From Branchiostoma floridae (lineage: Eukaryota > Chordata > Leptocardii > Amphioxiformes > Branchiostomatidae), in contig NC_049988.1 of assembly GCF_000003815.2 (NCBI RefSeq), positions 6,914,702 to 6,978,701 on the forward strand: a stretch of DNA of 64,000 nucleotides, given 5' to 3'. Positions 33,382-46,252 of the stretch are shown here, piece by piece. Position numbers and translations under genes: made by a program. Position 1 is the first letter of the stretch. Every line of letters begins with the position of its first letter. The notes under the pieces were generated by a model, which saw nothing but the letters and a program-made list of their open reading frames with translations, had not been told where the DNA came from and did no database searches.

Positions 33382-33580
33382 TGATGGGCTGTAATATTTG
33401 AAAGATCTGTAAAAACCGACGCTTTGTTCTTTTCATAGCCTTCTTCCACATACATCCACACCGAGATTGCTTAAAAAACAGCCCGTGAACTGCCCGACAG
33501 GGTTCGTTTTCAATTGGGACCTAAGCCTAATGCCTAAACCTTTCCAAACCGGTGCCTGGCCGGGCTGTTTTAGGACACGA

Positions 33581-34240
33581 ACAATGAAAGTGTATATCTA
33601 GAAATAAACACAAATCATGCGCATGACTCCGTTTTACGTCTTGTGTAGTTTGGTGTCTTTTATATCATATTTTTCGTTCCCGAAAGATGCCCGGTCGAGT
33701 CCCCGTTTGGAAAAGTGGCCAGGAGCCAGGCCGGGGTATTGAAAAAGAAAAATCAAAATGTATACCTAGAAATGTATACAGATCATGCCCATCAATCTTA
33801 TTTTGACGTCTTGTGTATTTTGTGTACTTTGATCACATTTCGTTCCCGAAAGATGCCCGATCGAATCCCCGTTTGGAAAAGTGGCCAGGAGCCAGGCCGG
33901 GGTATTGAAAAAGAAAAATCAAAATGTATACCTAGAAATGTATACAGATCATGCCAATCAATCTTATTTTGACGTCTTGTGTATTTTGTGTACTTTGATC
34001 ACATTTCGTTCCCGAAAGATGCCCGATCGAGTCCCGGTTTGGAAAACTGGCCAGGAGCCAGGCCGGGGTATTGAAAAAGAAAAATCAAAATGTATACCTA
34101 GAAATGTATACAGATCATGTCCATAAATCTTATTTTGACGTCTTGTGTATTTTGTGTACTTTGATCACATTTCGTTCCCGAAAGCTGCCCGGCCGGGTCC
34201 CGGTTTGGAAATAAGCCAAAACCGGGCTGGTTACAACCCG
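33581..34240. repeat. 166-bp tandem array, about four copies
   Basis: The word GTTCCCGAAAG starts at 33676, 33842, 34008 and 34174, an exact 166-bp step. Units share CAGGAGCCAGGCCGGGGTA, ATGTATACCTAGAAATG and TTTTGACGTCTTGTGTA. Because 166 is not a multiple of three, the plus-strand open frames are by-products. Confidence 0.9.
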
Positions 34241-34259
34241 CTCGTACGTATTAGTATTA

Positions 34260-36258
34260 CGGTTAGACCGGACTGGGCTATAAATACAGTTTATAGTATC
34301 AACTACTCGCTGACAGGTTGGAGAAAAGCTGTCACGTACAAGCAGAATTTTATCGATCTAGCCAGCTGGAACCACATCGCCAATTACACAAAGACTTGCC
34401 CGGCGTTTCTATCAGTAGCCAGGCCCCACAGGGCGCACAGGGATAGCGATATCATGCTATAATTGCCACACTATCTTATAGACATGGCAGGAAATGACTG
34501 GGGTTTACGTGGAGGTGCCCGCAAGCTGTAGTCTGGAAGTTGAAAGTTAATGAGCAAAAATTTTCTAAGCAGGTGTTTTGCGTCGGGGTGGCCATGGATT
34601 TACGTCTGACAGCATTTTGCTTTCAGCCGAGCGGTACGAAGCCCAAAATAACGTTATAACGCACCATTTCATTTATCTCTTAAACTAGAAACGCCGCTAA
34701 ATAACGTAGAGAAGCTGAAATAATCAAGAAAATGACAGTACAGAAAATGACAGAATCTCCAAGCAGACGTCATGGGAAGACAAAACCAGGTGTCATTTTC
34801 ATCGCTGCTGTCTGTACATGTCTATTATTGCGCCAAAGCATGGAATTTAGGCTAACTGAAACGGACAGAAAGAGAAAATTCACAGAGCAAATTTTGACGT
34901 TCAAAAGAGAATTTTCACTTTTGAACGGCCGTTTTTTTTCTGACACTCCTCTACTTTATGGTTCTCTAATATCCTAAAGACATAATGATGTAAAAAAAAA
35001 CTTAACAAGTAAAAATTAAAATACTGGTCACATAACGTTGGGAAAAGATCTACTACTAGTATCTAATTGTGGATCGGGTTAAGATCGTTTCAAAAGAAGA
35101 TAGACAAAATAAGCAACACAAAACCAATATGGTTCTAAAGATGGGATTTATTTTCTTTTTTGTAAACAGCTAAAGGTAACGGACCGGCTCGTAGGAATTA
35201 TACAACCGCGTATAAAACAGGCGTGGATGGCAAAAGTACGATATATATCAGATATGTGATCACATAGCTGTCATATAAATTTACGGGTGGGGCCCTCGTT
35301 CTCCATAGTAAAAATTACTCTCACTCCAAAAACGCATTTTTTTGTCAGTAGTTCTGCCAACTCCTCGTCGCCCCAAGTCTATAGGCTCTCTGTATTGCAC
35401 TATCAATTTTTTCACCTACGCAATGGTTTTAGCTGTTGCAAAACAGCTCGGTACGAAATGCACCTTATATACAGGCTGACACAGCCCTTTTGTGTGCAGC
35501 ATATATCGGACTCAACGTATCCTAACGTTGTCCGCGCGAACTCAATCCTTATTTTTTCCGTACACACAATTTTTTTCTCTCGAGGCTTGGAACAGCCCTG
35601 TCCAGCCTAGGCTCGCCTAGGTCTCGTTCCCAGGATAGTCGGCTGGAGACGTCGACAGTTACGATGTCACGTGACTAGATTCGAACTCGTACTGAAAACC
35701 TCTCGTTCCCAAATCTCGCTGTCCAAGCTAAACTGACAGTACCTCCGATATGTGCCTCACACAGTGTCCACGCGGACTGTAACGCTGGATAATGACGCCT
35801 TCCATTTCTTTCTCTTTTCCAAGAATGATATCTTGCTGACTTTTGGGGGCGCATCGGCCCCTCAAATCTTCACTCGTGTGTGTCCTTCCATGAATACGTC
35901 TGCGCATGCCCAAACGCATGCTCCGTACCTCCAGAGACCGTCTGTTGTGCCCGTACGGGCTCCCGTCGAGCGTGTTCTCCGGGGGCCCGCCGGACGCTAC
36001 CGGCCACCGCCCCACCCCGACCGACCCCCGGGGAAGGGACGGCCCCACCCGTGGGCCAACGTCCGTCACCCTAGCAGGTGGCTACTCAACACTATCGTTA
36101 CCTATTGTGGGGAAAAGGGTTGGGGGAGGGAAAGAAAAGGGGAAGGGGTGCGGGAAAGCTGCTCGTCGAAACGCTTTTGGAGAAGATGTTATGACTGTGT
36201 TTTGAATTTGAACTATTTTTAGAACATGTTGAAGGGAAGGAACTGTAGGTGGCCAGGG
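34260..36258. other. Downstream flank of the unrecognised gene
   Basis: Mostly unremarkable. From 35880 to 36200 the DNA is very GC-rich; the minus strand has a Pro/Gly/Arg-rich open frame (36069 leftward) with a donor-like CTGGAG/GTACGG at about 35930. This could be one more exon of the gene ending at 36259 if that stop is bypassed. Confidence 0.4.
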
Positions 36259-39200
36259 CTAACCCTGGGACGGGCGCGCGCGGCGACTTGCTGCATCAGC
36301 CCCCAGGGACCACCCCGTGGGGGTGGGGACATCCCGGCTTCGGGGGAGGGGCGACGGGTAATCGTCGGGCTCCCCTCGGGGGACGCACGTGCCCTGGGGA
36401 TGGTGAGGCCTCGTCGTTCTGAGAACGGAAACATGCAGGGCTCCTACCGGGCATCGGGGGGAGGGGGGGGGGGACATCGGGGGGAGGGGGGACATGGTGC
36501 GCCGGGGGAGGAGTGGAGAGGCGGGCGGGGTGGCGTCGGACTGGCGGGGGGTGTTCTTCCTCGCCATCTGGGGAGAGTTCCGCGGGGTGGTGTTAGCGGA
36601 CTTCACTTTGCGGGTGACCTGTGGGGAAGCCGGCTTGGGTTTGCGCGGCTTGTGGACGATGTTGTCCAGCTTGATGTAGGCCAGTTTCACGGAGTCTTCC
36701 CGCAAAACCGGGTCTCGTACAAACTCACTCAGCTCTTGTACCAGCTCAACTTTTATGCTGAAAAATAAAAACAAAAGGTGAAAAGCGACATAAAGGTTAA
36801 GAAAAAATAATTGACACCATTTCCCCATATTTGACGTTTTGTAAGCGTACTATTTCAGGCTGAACTTTAAAGCAGGCATATACAAGATACATGAAGTTGC
36901 GTATTCCTCAATTGTCAGTAACGTTGTATCGTTTTCTTCACGTGATGGACATTGACAATTTAATAGCCTGGGTGGCAAACAGTATTTCTGGGCCCTATAT
37001 AGACCACCTCCTCGGCTCTAGGGCCAACAGGTCCCCAAGGAAATTCTACAACAGTTGAGGTACGTACACGTTGCTGCATTGCTACATAGCTTGTCTAAAC
37101 GCTGACATCTACCAAGCAATATCAAGACGCCGACTAGTGCTTACATCCCACCGCTGCCACCAAGTGTAGCGAGTGGCCGAGCTAGGGTTACGCAGAGAAG
37201 GGGTCCAGACACATATGCATTGGCTTATATATGTATACACTCCAGAACTGACTGAACTACTGTCAACCCGAGCTAACATAAACCAGATGGGCCAGGACCC
37301 CATATGTGGTGGGGCCTGGTCATCACACAACACTCGGTGCCTAACACCCTTACCCGAGGATGCGGTCCTCAGCACGTCCGATGAGCGTGTGGTAGTGATC
37401 TATCTGAGCATCTCTCAGCTTCACGGCCAGGTCTTGATGGAACCGTTCCCACTTGTCCTGTAGCCCGAACAGACCGGCCTCCAACGCGGTGTTGGAGACG
37501 GTCTTGGGCCGCAGGTGCTCCGGTACGCTTCCCAGGCGTCGATGGTCTTCAAGATCCTGAAACACGAGAGAATATCTTAGAATATCTTGAGGTCGGTACC
37601 GACTTCCAACTACCTTTGACACGTTGCCCACGTCACTTGAATAGAGACAAGGGCCGTTTATACCGACTTCCAACCACATTTGACACGTTGCCACGTCATT
37701 TGAACAGAGGCGGGGGTCGTTACCGACTTCCAACCACATTTGACACGTTAATGTTCTTCACGTCACTTGAACAGAGACGGAGGCGGGTCGTTACCGACTT
37801 CAAACGACCTTTGACCCTTTACTGCCATCACTTGAACAGATGGTGGTCGGTATCTACTTCAAACGACCAAGGAGGTTCAACCTCCTAGAAACGACCTTTG
37901 ACCCATTGTCACGTCACACTCATTAAAAGTAACGGATTTTCAGCAATCGAGACCTCAGTTATCCTAAAGGAGACTAGGAGACAGGCTGGGGAAATTTGAT
38001 GAGTTACATTTGTGTGTTCCAGTCAAGATTAACCGTCTTCACATCGCTTTATAGACAGTATTGTCAAAACTTTTCAGTTAAAAGATTTTTAAAAATTGTG
38101 CACCGAACTATGTCGGTATTGAACCCAACTGTGCTGCAGAATTCTGGCTTTGATCGGGGTGTGACCGGGTCACCGACCTCGCTGGACGGGGCGGCCTAAA
38201 ATATCCCCAGACGGCCCGGTCCTGTATACGATATTTATAATATCAACCTGGGGCTCACGCTGTGCCGACTGTCGTTCGGTATATGGGGTTAGGTTTGTTT
38301 ATAATGTCGCTTGTGTTTATGCGAGGAAAAAGTTAAACCTGTAAAGAAATATCTGTAGTGTTTCATATCGGCTATCTTCTAGGGCGATGTCCCGAAGAAA
38401 AGAGGGGAGGCTATCTAAGGGAGTCTATAAATATACACTTTAGTAATTCATTTACATCTTAATGGGCATATTGCGTTCCAGGTTTTGGCTGAACCCAATT
38501 CTTCATTCTATTCTTTCTTGATATCAACATGTAAGGCGCCTACAACGGACATCAAACTATAATTGATATACTGAACAGGGGTTTGTTTTATTTCTATAGT
38601 TTGATAGCTGCTAACAGACTGTCCTAATTTCGATGACCTTGTTTTTCTTTTTGCGACATCTGTCTATATCATGTGCTTCCCTTCATTGTAACACTATAAC
38701 CGATCGCGAAGGAGAAAAAACATACATAAAGTTGACGTCATCTGCGCCATGTTGGAGTACATTGTACGTCACAATTTTGTTGCTGTACTCCAACATGGTG
38801 GCCGTAGGATTTAGATTACAGTGTAAACTACAATCATTATAACGTAAACGAAAAATGACAACTTAAAAGTTACAGACGTGCCTAGCATGTCTGTCCTAGC
38901 ATTATGATAAATTTTCACCTTTAAACTAAAGTATTTTGTGCCCTGGGTACGACTACGTGCATAAACATGGCATAACCCGTCTGTCTTCCCGTTTATATAT
39001 CTCCAATATAACACTGCGTATCTGTCCTATAATAAGGATAAAGTACGCGTTTCAACTTAAACTGAATCATTCTGTGCCCTGGGTACGACAACGTGCATAA
39101 ACCTGGTACAGCAATGTCTGCCTTTCCGTTTATATGTCTCCAATATAGTACTGAATGTGCTCGTATCGTCCTATTGAAAATAGACAAGATAAATCCGGAG

Positions 39201-42200
39201 ACTGAGAATACTTTCACGTAGGGTAGAGTTCCTTTTATTCCCAAGAGACTTACCTGTAAGTATAGGGTAGCCTGGGCCTTGTGTTCCAAGATTTTATCCA
39301 CGGCGTTTCTGGCGGTGTTGATCTTCCTGAGAACCTCCTCGGGAACCTCCAGCCGGGGTGGGGCTGGTTGTTCCTCGGCGCCACAAGGCGAGTCGTCCCG
39401 AGGAAGGTCCCTCAGTCGGTGCGGCGGACAGGCATCGGGCTCAGACCTGAAGTGCGGCCTGTGTTGAATGAAATATCATGATAGTCGTGTAACCGCAAGT
39501 TAATAAAGTCATGAGTCATGGCAATGTTTTTGAAATTATCATAGAACGGCAAACACGACTTTTAGGTGCACAATATCAGTAGTGGTATAATTTTCTTTGG
39601 GAATCAGTATTAGTTATATTCATGATGTATTGATAATGGGAAATGAAATAATTCTATTTACAATATATATGAATACAAATGAAATTCAAAGCAGTTGCTT
39701 TAAACTTTTCCGAATCCCTTTTTTACCAAAACTTCTAAAACATATCATTTGACGTACTGAAAGCACAAAACTCACTCATTACGCAAATGTGGGACATTTT
39801 ATTTTCTGTTTTCTGCAAAGAGATGTAAAAGTTTCAAACCCATCAACAATATTGAATACAGAATCTTACAGAAGAGTACACAAGTCGTTCTTTGTTCACT
39901 GTCTAGTAGCTATGGCCGTAGTTGTAGAAGTGAAACTAGTTGGATAGTTGTAAAAGTGACACCAATATGGAAGTCATGACTTAGTAAGTGTTAACGTACC
40001 AGTCTACCACACTCGTGTCACCTTTACCACACCAGTGCACGTCTTGAATACATGCCTTGCTTTGTTGGCTGTGATGCAATATTCTGTTCCTTTAATTCTT
40101 GACAACGTTCATCCGGAGAGGAGATAGGCGCCGCCAGGGGACTAAAATGCCTATTGATACAGGACAACATGTTGTGCTGCCCCTACGGCTAATTAATCAG
40201 CCTACGGCTGATTAAAAGGCTATGGGACGAACGAACGAACGAACGAACGAACGAACGAACGAACGTTCATTGGTCTATTTGTGAAAATGTAGCCATCTTG
40301 TTTGTTTTACCTATCTTGTTTTTTTTTTTTATCTCACTATTTTGCAGTCCTGCAGAGGATGTTATCCATAGAATCAACTCGCTGTGGCCTTGTATTGAAA
40401 ATTATAGTTTTGTTTTCTTCGGCTACCGTGTCAATGACCTTCCTATCATCGTTAGGGGAGTGACCTTGAAACACGACCGTGAAACCTGAGGTCCCATCCT
40501 TGACATGGAACACCCTTGTCATGTTAGTTAAACCACTTGACAAATGTTGACACGCATGCAACTGAGAAACATCTTCCCATTAGTGTTGATGCGATTATCT
40601 GTGGGCTATCAGATCACATATAACGCTACAGATATAACGTGAGTGCGTACAAATTGCAAATTGCAAAGTCCGTACGAAGTCCGTATTGACAATTTTGGAC
40701 TTTAAATTCATGCGCAGTCGTACGCACAATACGCACCTCATGTCCATCTCAGTGGTGATTTGTGTGGGTTTTAGATACGCATGCGATACGCGCAGCACAG
40801 TCCAGTAGACGTACCTATTAAATACTGACACAAAACTTTTGAAGTGTGTATGAGGTGCATATTGTTCGTGCGACTGCGAATGAAAAAAGTTAATACGTAA
40901 CGCACGCTGGCTTGATCCTTTTGTCCTTTAGGGTGCGGTCACACGTGCGTATATTCAAGTCCGTATGGAATTCTTAGCCACGGATGAAGGAAAACTAGCG
41001 CTACATATACGAAGGTAAAAATATTTGGATTGTTCACTATACACTGTTAAGGTTTGTTAAGATATGCGTCTCATGATTTTCTCTATTGTAAAATAGCTGT
41101 TACCCTTAAATGTACAGGATCACCATATACATGTACTAATATCTAAATATATATATCAATATATGATATGTATAACCTGAAGGTGACTACATGTATAAAA
41201 CTAATCATAGATCCCTAGATTTCTGATCCCGTTAAGGAGGTGAAGATCTGACCCCCCGCGGAGTTTGTGGACCTCCCGCGGAGTTTATCACCCCCTATGG
41301 TGACAGGCGGCAGGTGGTGACGTCACCCTGCTGGGTGGAAATAAACCCCCTCGCCAGGCATGCTGGGAACGTTATCAGTAGTCGTTAAACGTAATAGCAC
41401 ACCACCAACGTTGTCAACATCCAAGTTCGGGACTTTTCTGGAATAGTCTCCAAATTTGCCATCAAACAGATGACAATCAATTTGAACATTCAAATCATGA
41501 CATGATGTATAATATCATAATTCATGGCGACTACTGGTTGCTTATGTAATCTTTAATTTCATCCAGAAGACAACTTGATATATACGAAACGTTATACCTA
41601 AAGCCCATTTTGAAGTTTTTGCTAGTGATACCATTTTTCTCTTTCACTCCCTCCTTTCTTCTTTACTACATCCAACCATTGTTCGTCCTTTCCTTCATTC
41701 TGTATTTCTTAGTGTTCTATATGCTCTATCCCACATGGTGACCAACTTGTTCCTTTCGTCTTGATTTCTTCCCAAGGCACATCTTCATCTCAGTCTCCGT
41801 CTTGGACTCTTGCTTTGTTTTACGCCCCATCTCTCTCGGTTCTGCTTGGTACCGGAGATGACACATCATACTAGTATGTCCGTTATATTGACCACACATA
41901 TCTTTAGCCTCCTTCACCGGCCTCTCCGGGAAGCTTGGCAAATTTTTTTGGGGTTTGGCTTCCCAGTACCGGAAAGCTTGTACGGGCTAGTACTGGGAAG
42001 CCAATTTCGCCTAGCCCGTACAAGCTTTCCGGTGTATATTCCTTTCCTGGCATGTATTCCTTTCCCGGCATAACATTCCCGGTTAAAAGTCGCGAATCGA
42101 CCTACCGCCCCCTCCCCCCCCCCCCCCCCCCCGAAAAAAAAAAATTACCAAGCTTCCCAAAAAGGCCGGGGAAGGAGGCTAACATATCTTCCGGGCATTG

Positions 42201-44447
42201 CTAAGGATACGAGGATGACTGGCACTGTATTTCTGGGCAATGATCTTTGATACAGTAGTACACCTGTTGCTTTCAACATTTCACACAGAGTAGCATTCTA
42301 GGACGAAAATACAATCAAAAAGATTATATCAAAGTGATTATAGATTTGACAGTACACCAATAATAAACAGCCGCACCCCAGGCTCTAAGACCAATTCAAA
42401 TATGATATTTAATTATTTGATCATTTTAAAAGACTGAAAGCAATAATAGTTTAGAAGCAGTTACGGGACGCCAAAGGTGAAAAACGTACTATTAGTTAGC
42501 AAGCTTAAAAGCATTGTATTTGCTGTATCATAATGATAGTTTTCGTTCCACACGGTTCAGAATTTATCATGTACCTATTTAAGTAACTCTAAATCTGACT
42601 TAGATTGTTGGCATGAATGGCACCGGCGTAGTGTAGCAACTCATCAGCAAAAGTTGTCCCTAGTTAGGTGTACCAACAAGTTATCAAAAATTTGAATATT
42701 TCTCTTGACTCAAATTGGACCGGTTCTTGTAAGACTTATAGTATCTAAAACATTTATACGCACTAGATTAAATAGTTTTCCTCCCTGTTATGTTTACAAA
42801 CGTTTTGATTATGATACAGCCAAAACAGGATTATGAAAATCACGAAAATCAAAGCACATCTGAAATATGTACACATATATATACAATATAGGCCCATTTG
42901 CTTCCACGTGTATATACTGACAGCCTCGCCCAACTGTGACTAGACCTTCTAATAACAAACGTGACATTGTAGTACCACGTGGTAAAGTCTGGCTAGGGGG
43001 TCATACGTTTAAGGGGAGGGGGGGTCATTGACACTAGTTTTTAATCATAAATATGATAGATACACGTTATTCCCTTGTTCTCATATTCATAAGCTATTGT
43101 TAAATCTAACTATGGATCCGTCGTTAGAAAACGTATCCTATACATTATACTTTTTCAAAGTACAATTTTCAACCCTCTCTTCCCGTTGTAGATCGAAAGA
43201 AGTCTGTTTTGTAAGCCGTTTTCCTTTCCATCCCCTTCCATAAAAAGAATCATATTCATTTAGATTAGTCTTAGAAACCATCTCAATGACACCATATGTA
43301 CTGTATTACGATCTTTGCATCTATAATATTATGTTATTTTCCGCTGTGTTGTGTGCATCAGTCTGGTTTCTCCTTATCTGAAAACCAGCTGCTGCCGCGC
43401 CGCGTGCCTGCAAAGCTGGTGTGTTACGCCGAACGGCGGTTATACCGGCTATATAGATACAGATACAGATACAGAGTTATGCCTGTACAATAGGGCATAA
43501 ATGTGCAAGGCTATTATCATTATTAAAGTTACGATTATTTGTTTAAGATAATGGTGATGTAAGTATAGCAAATAACGAGTTTATAGCGCATGTTGTCGTA
43601 ATGGTTGTATAAAAAGTCTATAACTATTTTCTATAGCCTGAATACTCATTATAATAGTATAAAGTGTCACTCATAAAACAACTGCCGAACAACTGTTCAA
43701 ACCGTTATCACAATCCGGCGGCATAAAGCCCATATGTCCGGTGAGATGTCCGAACTCGGCTGGACTCTCACATCTGTTATGACGTCCTACCGTAAAAGGG
43801 TAGGACACAGCAAAGCCGTTACGTCATTGCTTTTCAGACGACCGTTATCAACCGTCCATACTTTTCAAACATCCATCAACCAACCATCGATCGCCTGTAA
43901 TACGTGAGATGTAGGCGTTTGACAGAGCGCAGTCGTCCACCAATTTGTATGGAACGAAATTGGAATTGTTGAGAGGTTTTTGGTGGCCGTTTTATTTTAG
44001 ATTTCCGTCTGCTATATTGGCACTGACGCATGGATATATATTTATGACATTGAGAGGGAACACTTATTGGGGAGGGCAATTGTTGATATTTACAAACAGT
44101 TAAGTTTTAGGGGCGCATTTGCAACGGAGAGACTTTTTCAAAAAGTTTGTTAGTCAGAAATATGTTGGTTAGTCTTTGTCATACCTGTTATCAACCTCAG
44201 CTGATTGGATGTTTCCTTCATTTTTAGAAGATCTCCCCTCTTCTGCTTCCAATGGGTCTATCCTATCAATATGGTCTCCCCAAGTCTCTCCTGGTAGCAG
44301 CGCGCCACTCAACTGCAGCTCCTCGGCGCTCCAGCGCTTGTCGCCCGAGGCCGCGGCCAGATCCTCTCGATGGGCGGACTGGACGGGGCCTCGTCTGGGC
44401 GGGCTTGGGCTCCTCTCCGGCGGGCTCTCACGGCATCGGCTTGTCAT
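36259..44447 (-). CDS. Unrecognised multi-exon gene, helical centre with Pro/Ser-rich ends
   Basis: Four minus-strand exons join with GT-AG sites and matching phases: 44447-44185 (start uncertain), 39458-39254, 37556-37354 and 36757-36259 (stop). About 390 residues result. The N-terminal part is Arg/Ser/Pro-rich (RESPPERSPSPPRRG). Exons 2 and 3 carry amphipathic helices (KINTARNAVDKILEHKAQA, LQDKWERFHQDLAVKLRDAQ). The last exon begins with another helical stretch (VELVQELSEFVRDPVLRE) and ends in a basic Ser/Pro-rich tail. The layout resembles cytoskeletal or centrosomal scaffold proteins, but I cannot assign a family. The exon 1 start could be the ATG at 44447 or an acceptor just below it, since a TGA lies in frame above. 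The tail crosses an 11-base G run (36463-36473 on plus) where an indel error would change the C-terminus. Confidence 0.7.
37591..37905. repeat. Minisatellite of about 60-70 bp in an intron
   Basis: Units with TACCGACTTCCAAC and CACTTGAACAGAG words start near 37597, 37661, 37721, 37792 and 37851. It begins only 35 bp from the exon edge at 37556 of the unrecognised minus-strand gene. It ends at a perfect short palindrome AGGAGGTTCAACCTCCT. Confidence 0.8.
38749..38798. repeat. 14-bp inverted repeat (hairpin)
   Basis: CATGTTGGAGTACA and TGTACTCCAACATG are separated by about 22 bases. The outer context (GCGC CATG / CATG GTGG) keeps pairing for a few bases more. Probably a tiny MITE. Confidence 0.7.
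39916..40389. mobile_element. Decayed copy of the GGCCACAG-type MITE
   Basis: Shares the interior (GTTGTAAAAGTGACACC, TTGTTGGCTGTGATG) and the right end (CGCTGTGGCC) with the 49321 copy. The left end is degraded. It has extra sequence inside, including an (ACGA)n run. It lies in the long intron of the unrecognised minus-strand gene. Confidence 0.65.
40226..40266. repeat. (ACGA)n microsatellite
   Basis: Ten units of ACGA inside the decayed MITE at 39916-40389. Confidence 0.9.
40931..40975 (+). repeat. Lone end of the 787-1083 foldback family
   Basis: GTGCGGTCACACGTGCG followed by TATTCAAGTCCGTATGGAAT matches the outer arm at 787-835. The nearby 40650-40870 stretch has related CCGTACG and GTACGCACAATACGC words, so a diverged element probably covers 40650-40975. 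Confidence 0.55.
41905..42181. mobile_element. Foldback MITE with 9-bp target duplication
   Basis: 277 bp beginning TAGCCTCCTTC and ending GAAGGAGGCTA, with ACATATCTT repeated directly on both sides (41896-41904, 42182-42190). Inside is a second perfect 22-bp inverted pair around CCGGAAAGCTTGTACGGG. The right half holds a poly-C then poly-A run. A 9-bp duplication points to Mutator-like elements. Confidence 0.85.
43385..43476 (+). mobile_element. 5'-truncated LINE tail, same family as 58822
   Basis: Matches 59013-59107 closely (GCTGCCGCGCCGCGTGCCTG, GCTGGTGTGTTACGCCGAA, GGTTATACCGGCTATATAGA) and ends in the same GATACA repeat. Only the 3' UTR is present. Confidence 0.75.
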
Positions 44448-44720
44448 AATCGATCAGCAAGCAGAGGAGAAGGCGTTTCGACATCGGGGACAGGGGCCTG
44501 CTACACTGCTACTGAGCAGGCCCAGTCGTGCGATGGGTCATTTGGGACGACGGTGGCGGGGAGAGTCCACTCAGGAATACAAGAGGGGGAGGGCAGGGTA
44601 GAAAATCAATTTTACAACACACAGGGCGAAACAGAAATGGAACCATCCAAAACTGAATTCAAGGTATCACATTGCTACATTTATCATGCATATTAGTTAG
44701 ATATTGTTATGTGGAATGCA

Positions 44721-44775
44721 ATGAATGAAGAAGTTTATTTGCAAGTTCGTGCCCGAGGGCTGATTGCAAGTACAT
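44721..44775 (-). repeat. Retroelement 3'-end fragment
   Basis: Contains GTTTATTTGCAAGTTCGTGC then CCGAGGGCTGATTGC. The complement is found at 52752-52798. These look like tails of one LINE-like family in opposite orientations. Confidence 0.45.
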
Positions 44776-46077
44776 GGTATAAACATAGGAGATAGACAAG
44801 TGACAATGAAGAGTTATAAACAATATTCTACTCTAATACTAGTGTTGGCTATTTCTAAACAGGTTGGGTTTGACTTCTTTTTTTGGAAGCAGAGGGAGAC
44901 GAAAAGTCCCACATTTTCTAAAATTTGTGGGTTCTGCGATTTCAAGAGAAAAGTGGCTTTCTGTTCGTCTGTCAATGTGGGGAAGTTGGGATAATACTTT
45001 GTGACTTCTTGTGATTACTACAATGATACGTATGCATAGCGCCCACAATACCTTTGTTTTCTTCATCTCCGCTGAAGCGTTTCAATACTAGTAAGATATT
45101 ATTCTTATATTGGTTTCTGTGACAAGCATTTTGTATATAATTATTGTCCTATACACCTTTTTAAAGTACGGTCTTGTCTCTCTGGCATAAAGCATTATGT
45201 CATTTTCGTTTCTTCTTCCCTGAATATAACATGACACTTCGCCAAAAAAAAAAGAAAAAAATCAACCTACGTTTATACCACACCACAGGGGACATGTATG
45301 AAAGGGGTGGGTATAGGTTCATGTTTACATAAGTTTACCTTAAATTTCAAAACGTTAAAAGACATTCAACAAATTAGCTTCATTTATTTTTCATTCATTT
45401 CATTTAACGCAACTAATATTGCAAGATATGTGAACAGTTGTAATCAACAAGTCTTTTTCATTAACACAAATGATAATGATACTGTATCATGAAGTAATGT
45501 GCAACGTCAAAAATACTTGTACTGTTTTCAATTCCGTCAGAACATTAAGTTGAAAAATGGGTGTGTGGACATGTCCAAAACATGCCGCCAAGTCTGTGCA
45601 GTAGTAAATAAATCGTTTGACTCGTTTTCTTTGAAAAATGCTCACGATGACAAGCGGGTAACACCAGTGCCAAGAGGCTTGACAGAACCCATGGCACCCC
45701 CCTCCCCCCGTCCAGAATGAACCCTTCTATATGTTGTGTGCCTCCCTGGTCAGCTGACCTTGTCGCACCATTTAGGGAACATCTCTCACGGGGTCAGCTA
45801 TGCAGACAGATGCAGTTTCATCCGGTCTCGGGCCTGGTCATATTTTCTTTGGTTCCTGTCAACCTATCGTTTCAATTTGACGTTTTGGTTCATTTCAACA
45901 TTTAAGAATTTAGCCTTTTTGTGTTCATTGTGAATAGGGAGTAAAGCAGCAATATACATGATTACTAAATTGAGACGGGGGACGCCACAGGCTATCTGCT
46001 GCCATCGGTCATTGAGTTGAGTCGTTGTGTCTGCACAGTGTGATATCAGAGAAACCTTGGTATGGGATTCATTCCCT

Positions 46078-46252
46078 AGTCTCTACCAGACTCCGGATCG
46101 CTGTAAAAATGGAACAAATAGAGGAGTAAGCCGGCCAGAGGAATATAACCGGCCAGGGAACAGGGATCGCGAGCTGTTCCCTGGCCGGTTATATTCCTCT
46201 CTATTTGTTCCATTTCTACGATTTTCCAGCGATCCGGAGTCTGGTAGAGACT
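46078..46252. mobile_element. Foldback element with 11-bp target duplication
   Basis: 175 bp, almost entirely a hairpin, with ends AGTCTCTACCAGACTCC and GGAGTCTGGTAGAGACT. The direct repeat ATTCATTCCCT is at 46067-46077 and 46253-46263. Related ends occur at 839-1030 and at 49853-49890. The long duplication suggests a Mutator-like origin. Confidence 0.85.

Noticed and set aside
33715-34126. Repeated open frames in the 166-bp array
   Set aside because: The unit length is not a multiple of three, so each copy is read in a different frame. No selection for coding is possible.
35752-36222. 156-codon plus-strand frame, Pro/Arg-rich
   Set aside because: Caused by GC-rich, stop-poor DNA; no start context, splice sites or motif. 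The minus-strand reading was kept only as a weak exon candidate.
44176-44601. 141-codon plus-strand frame
   Set aside because: Antisense of exon 1 of the unrecognised minus-strand gene, which has splice-phase support.
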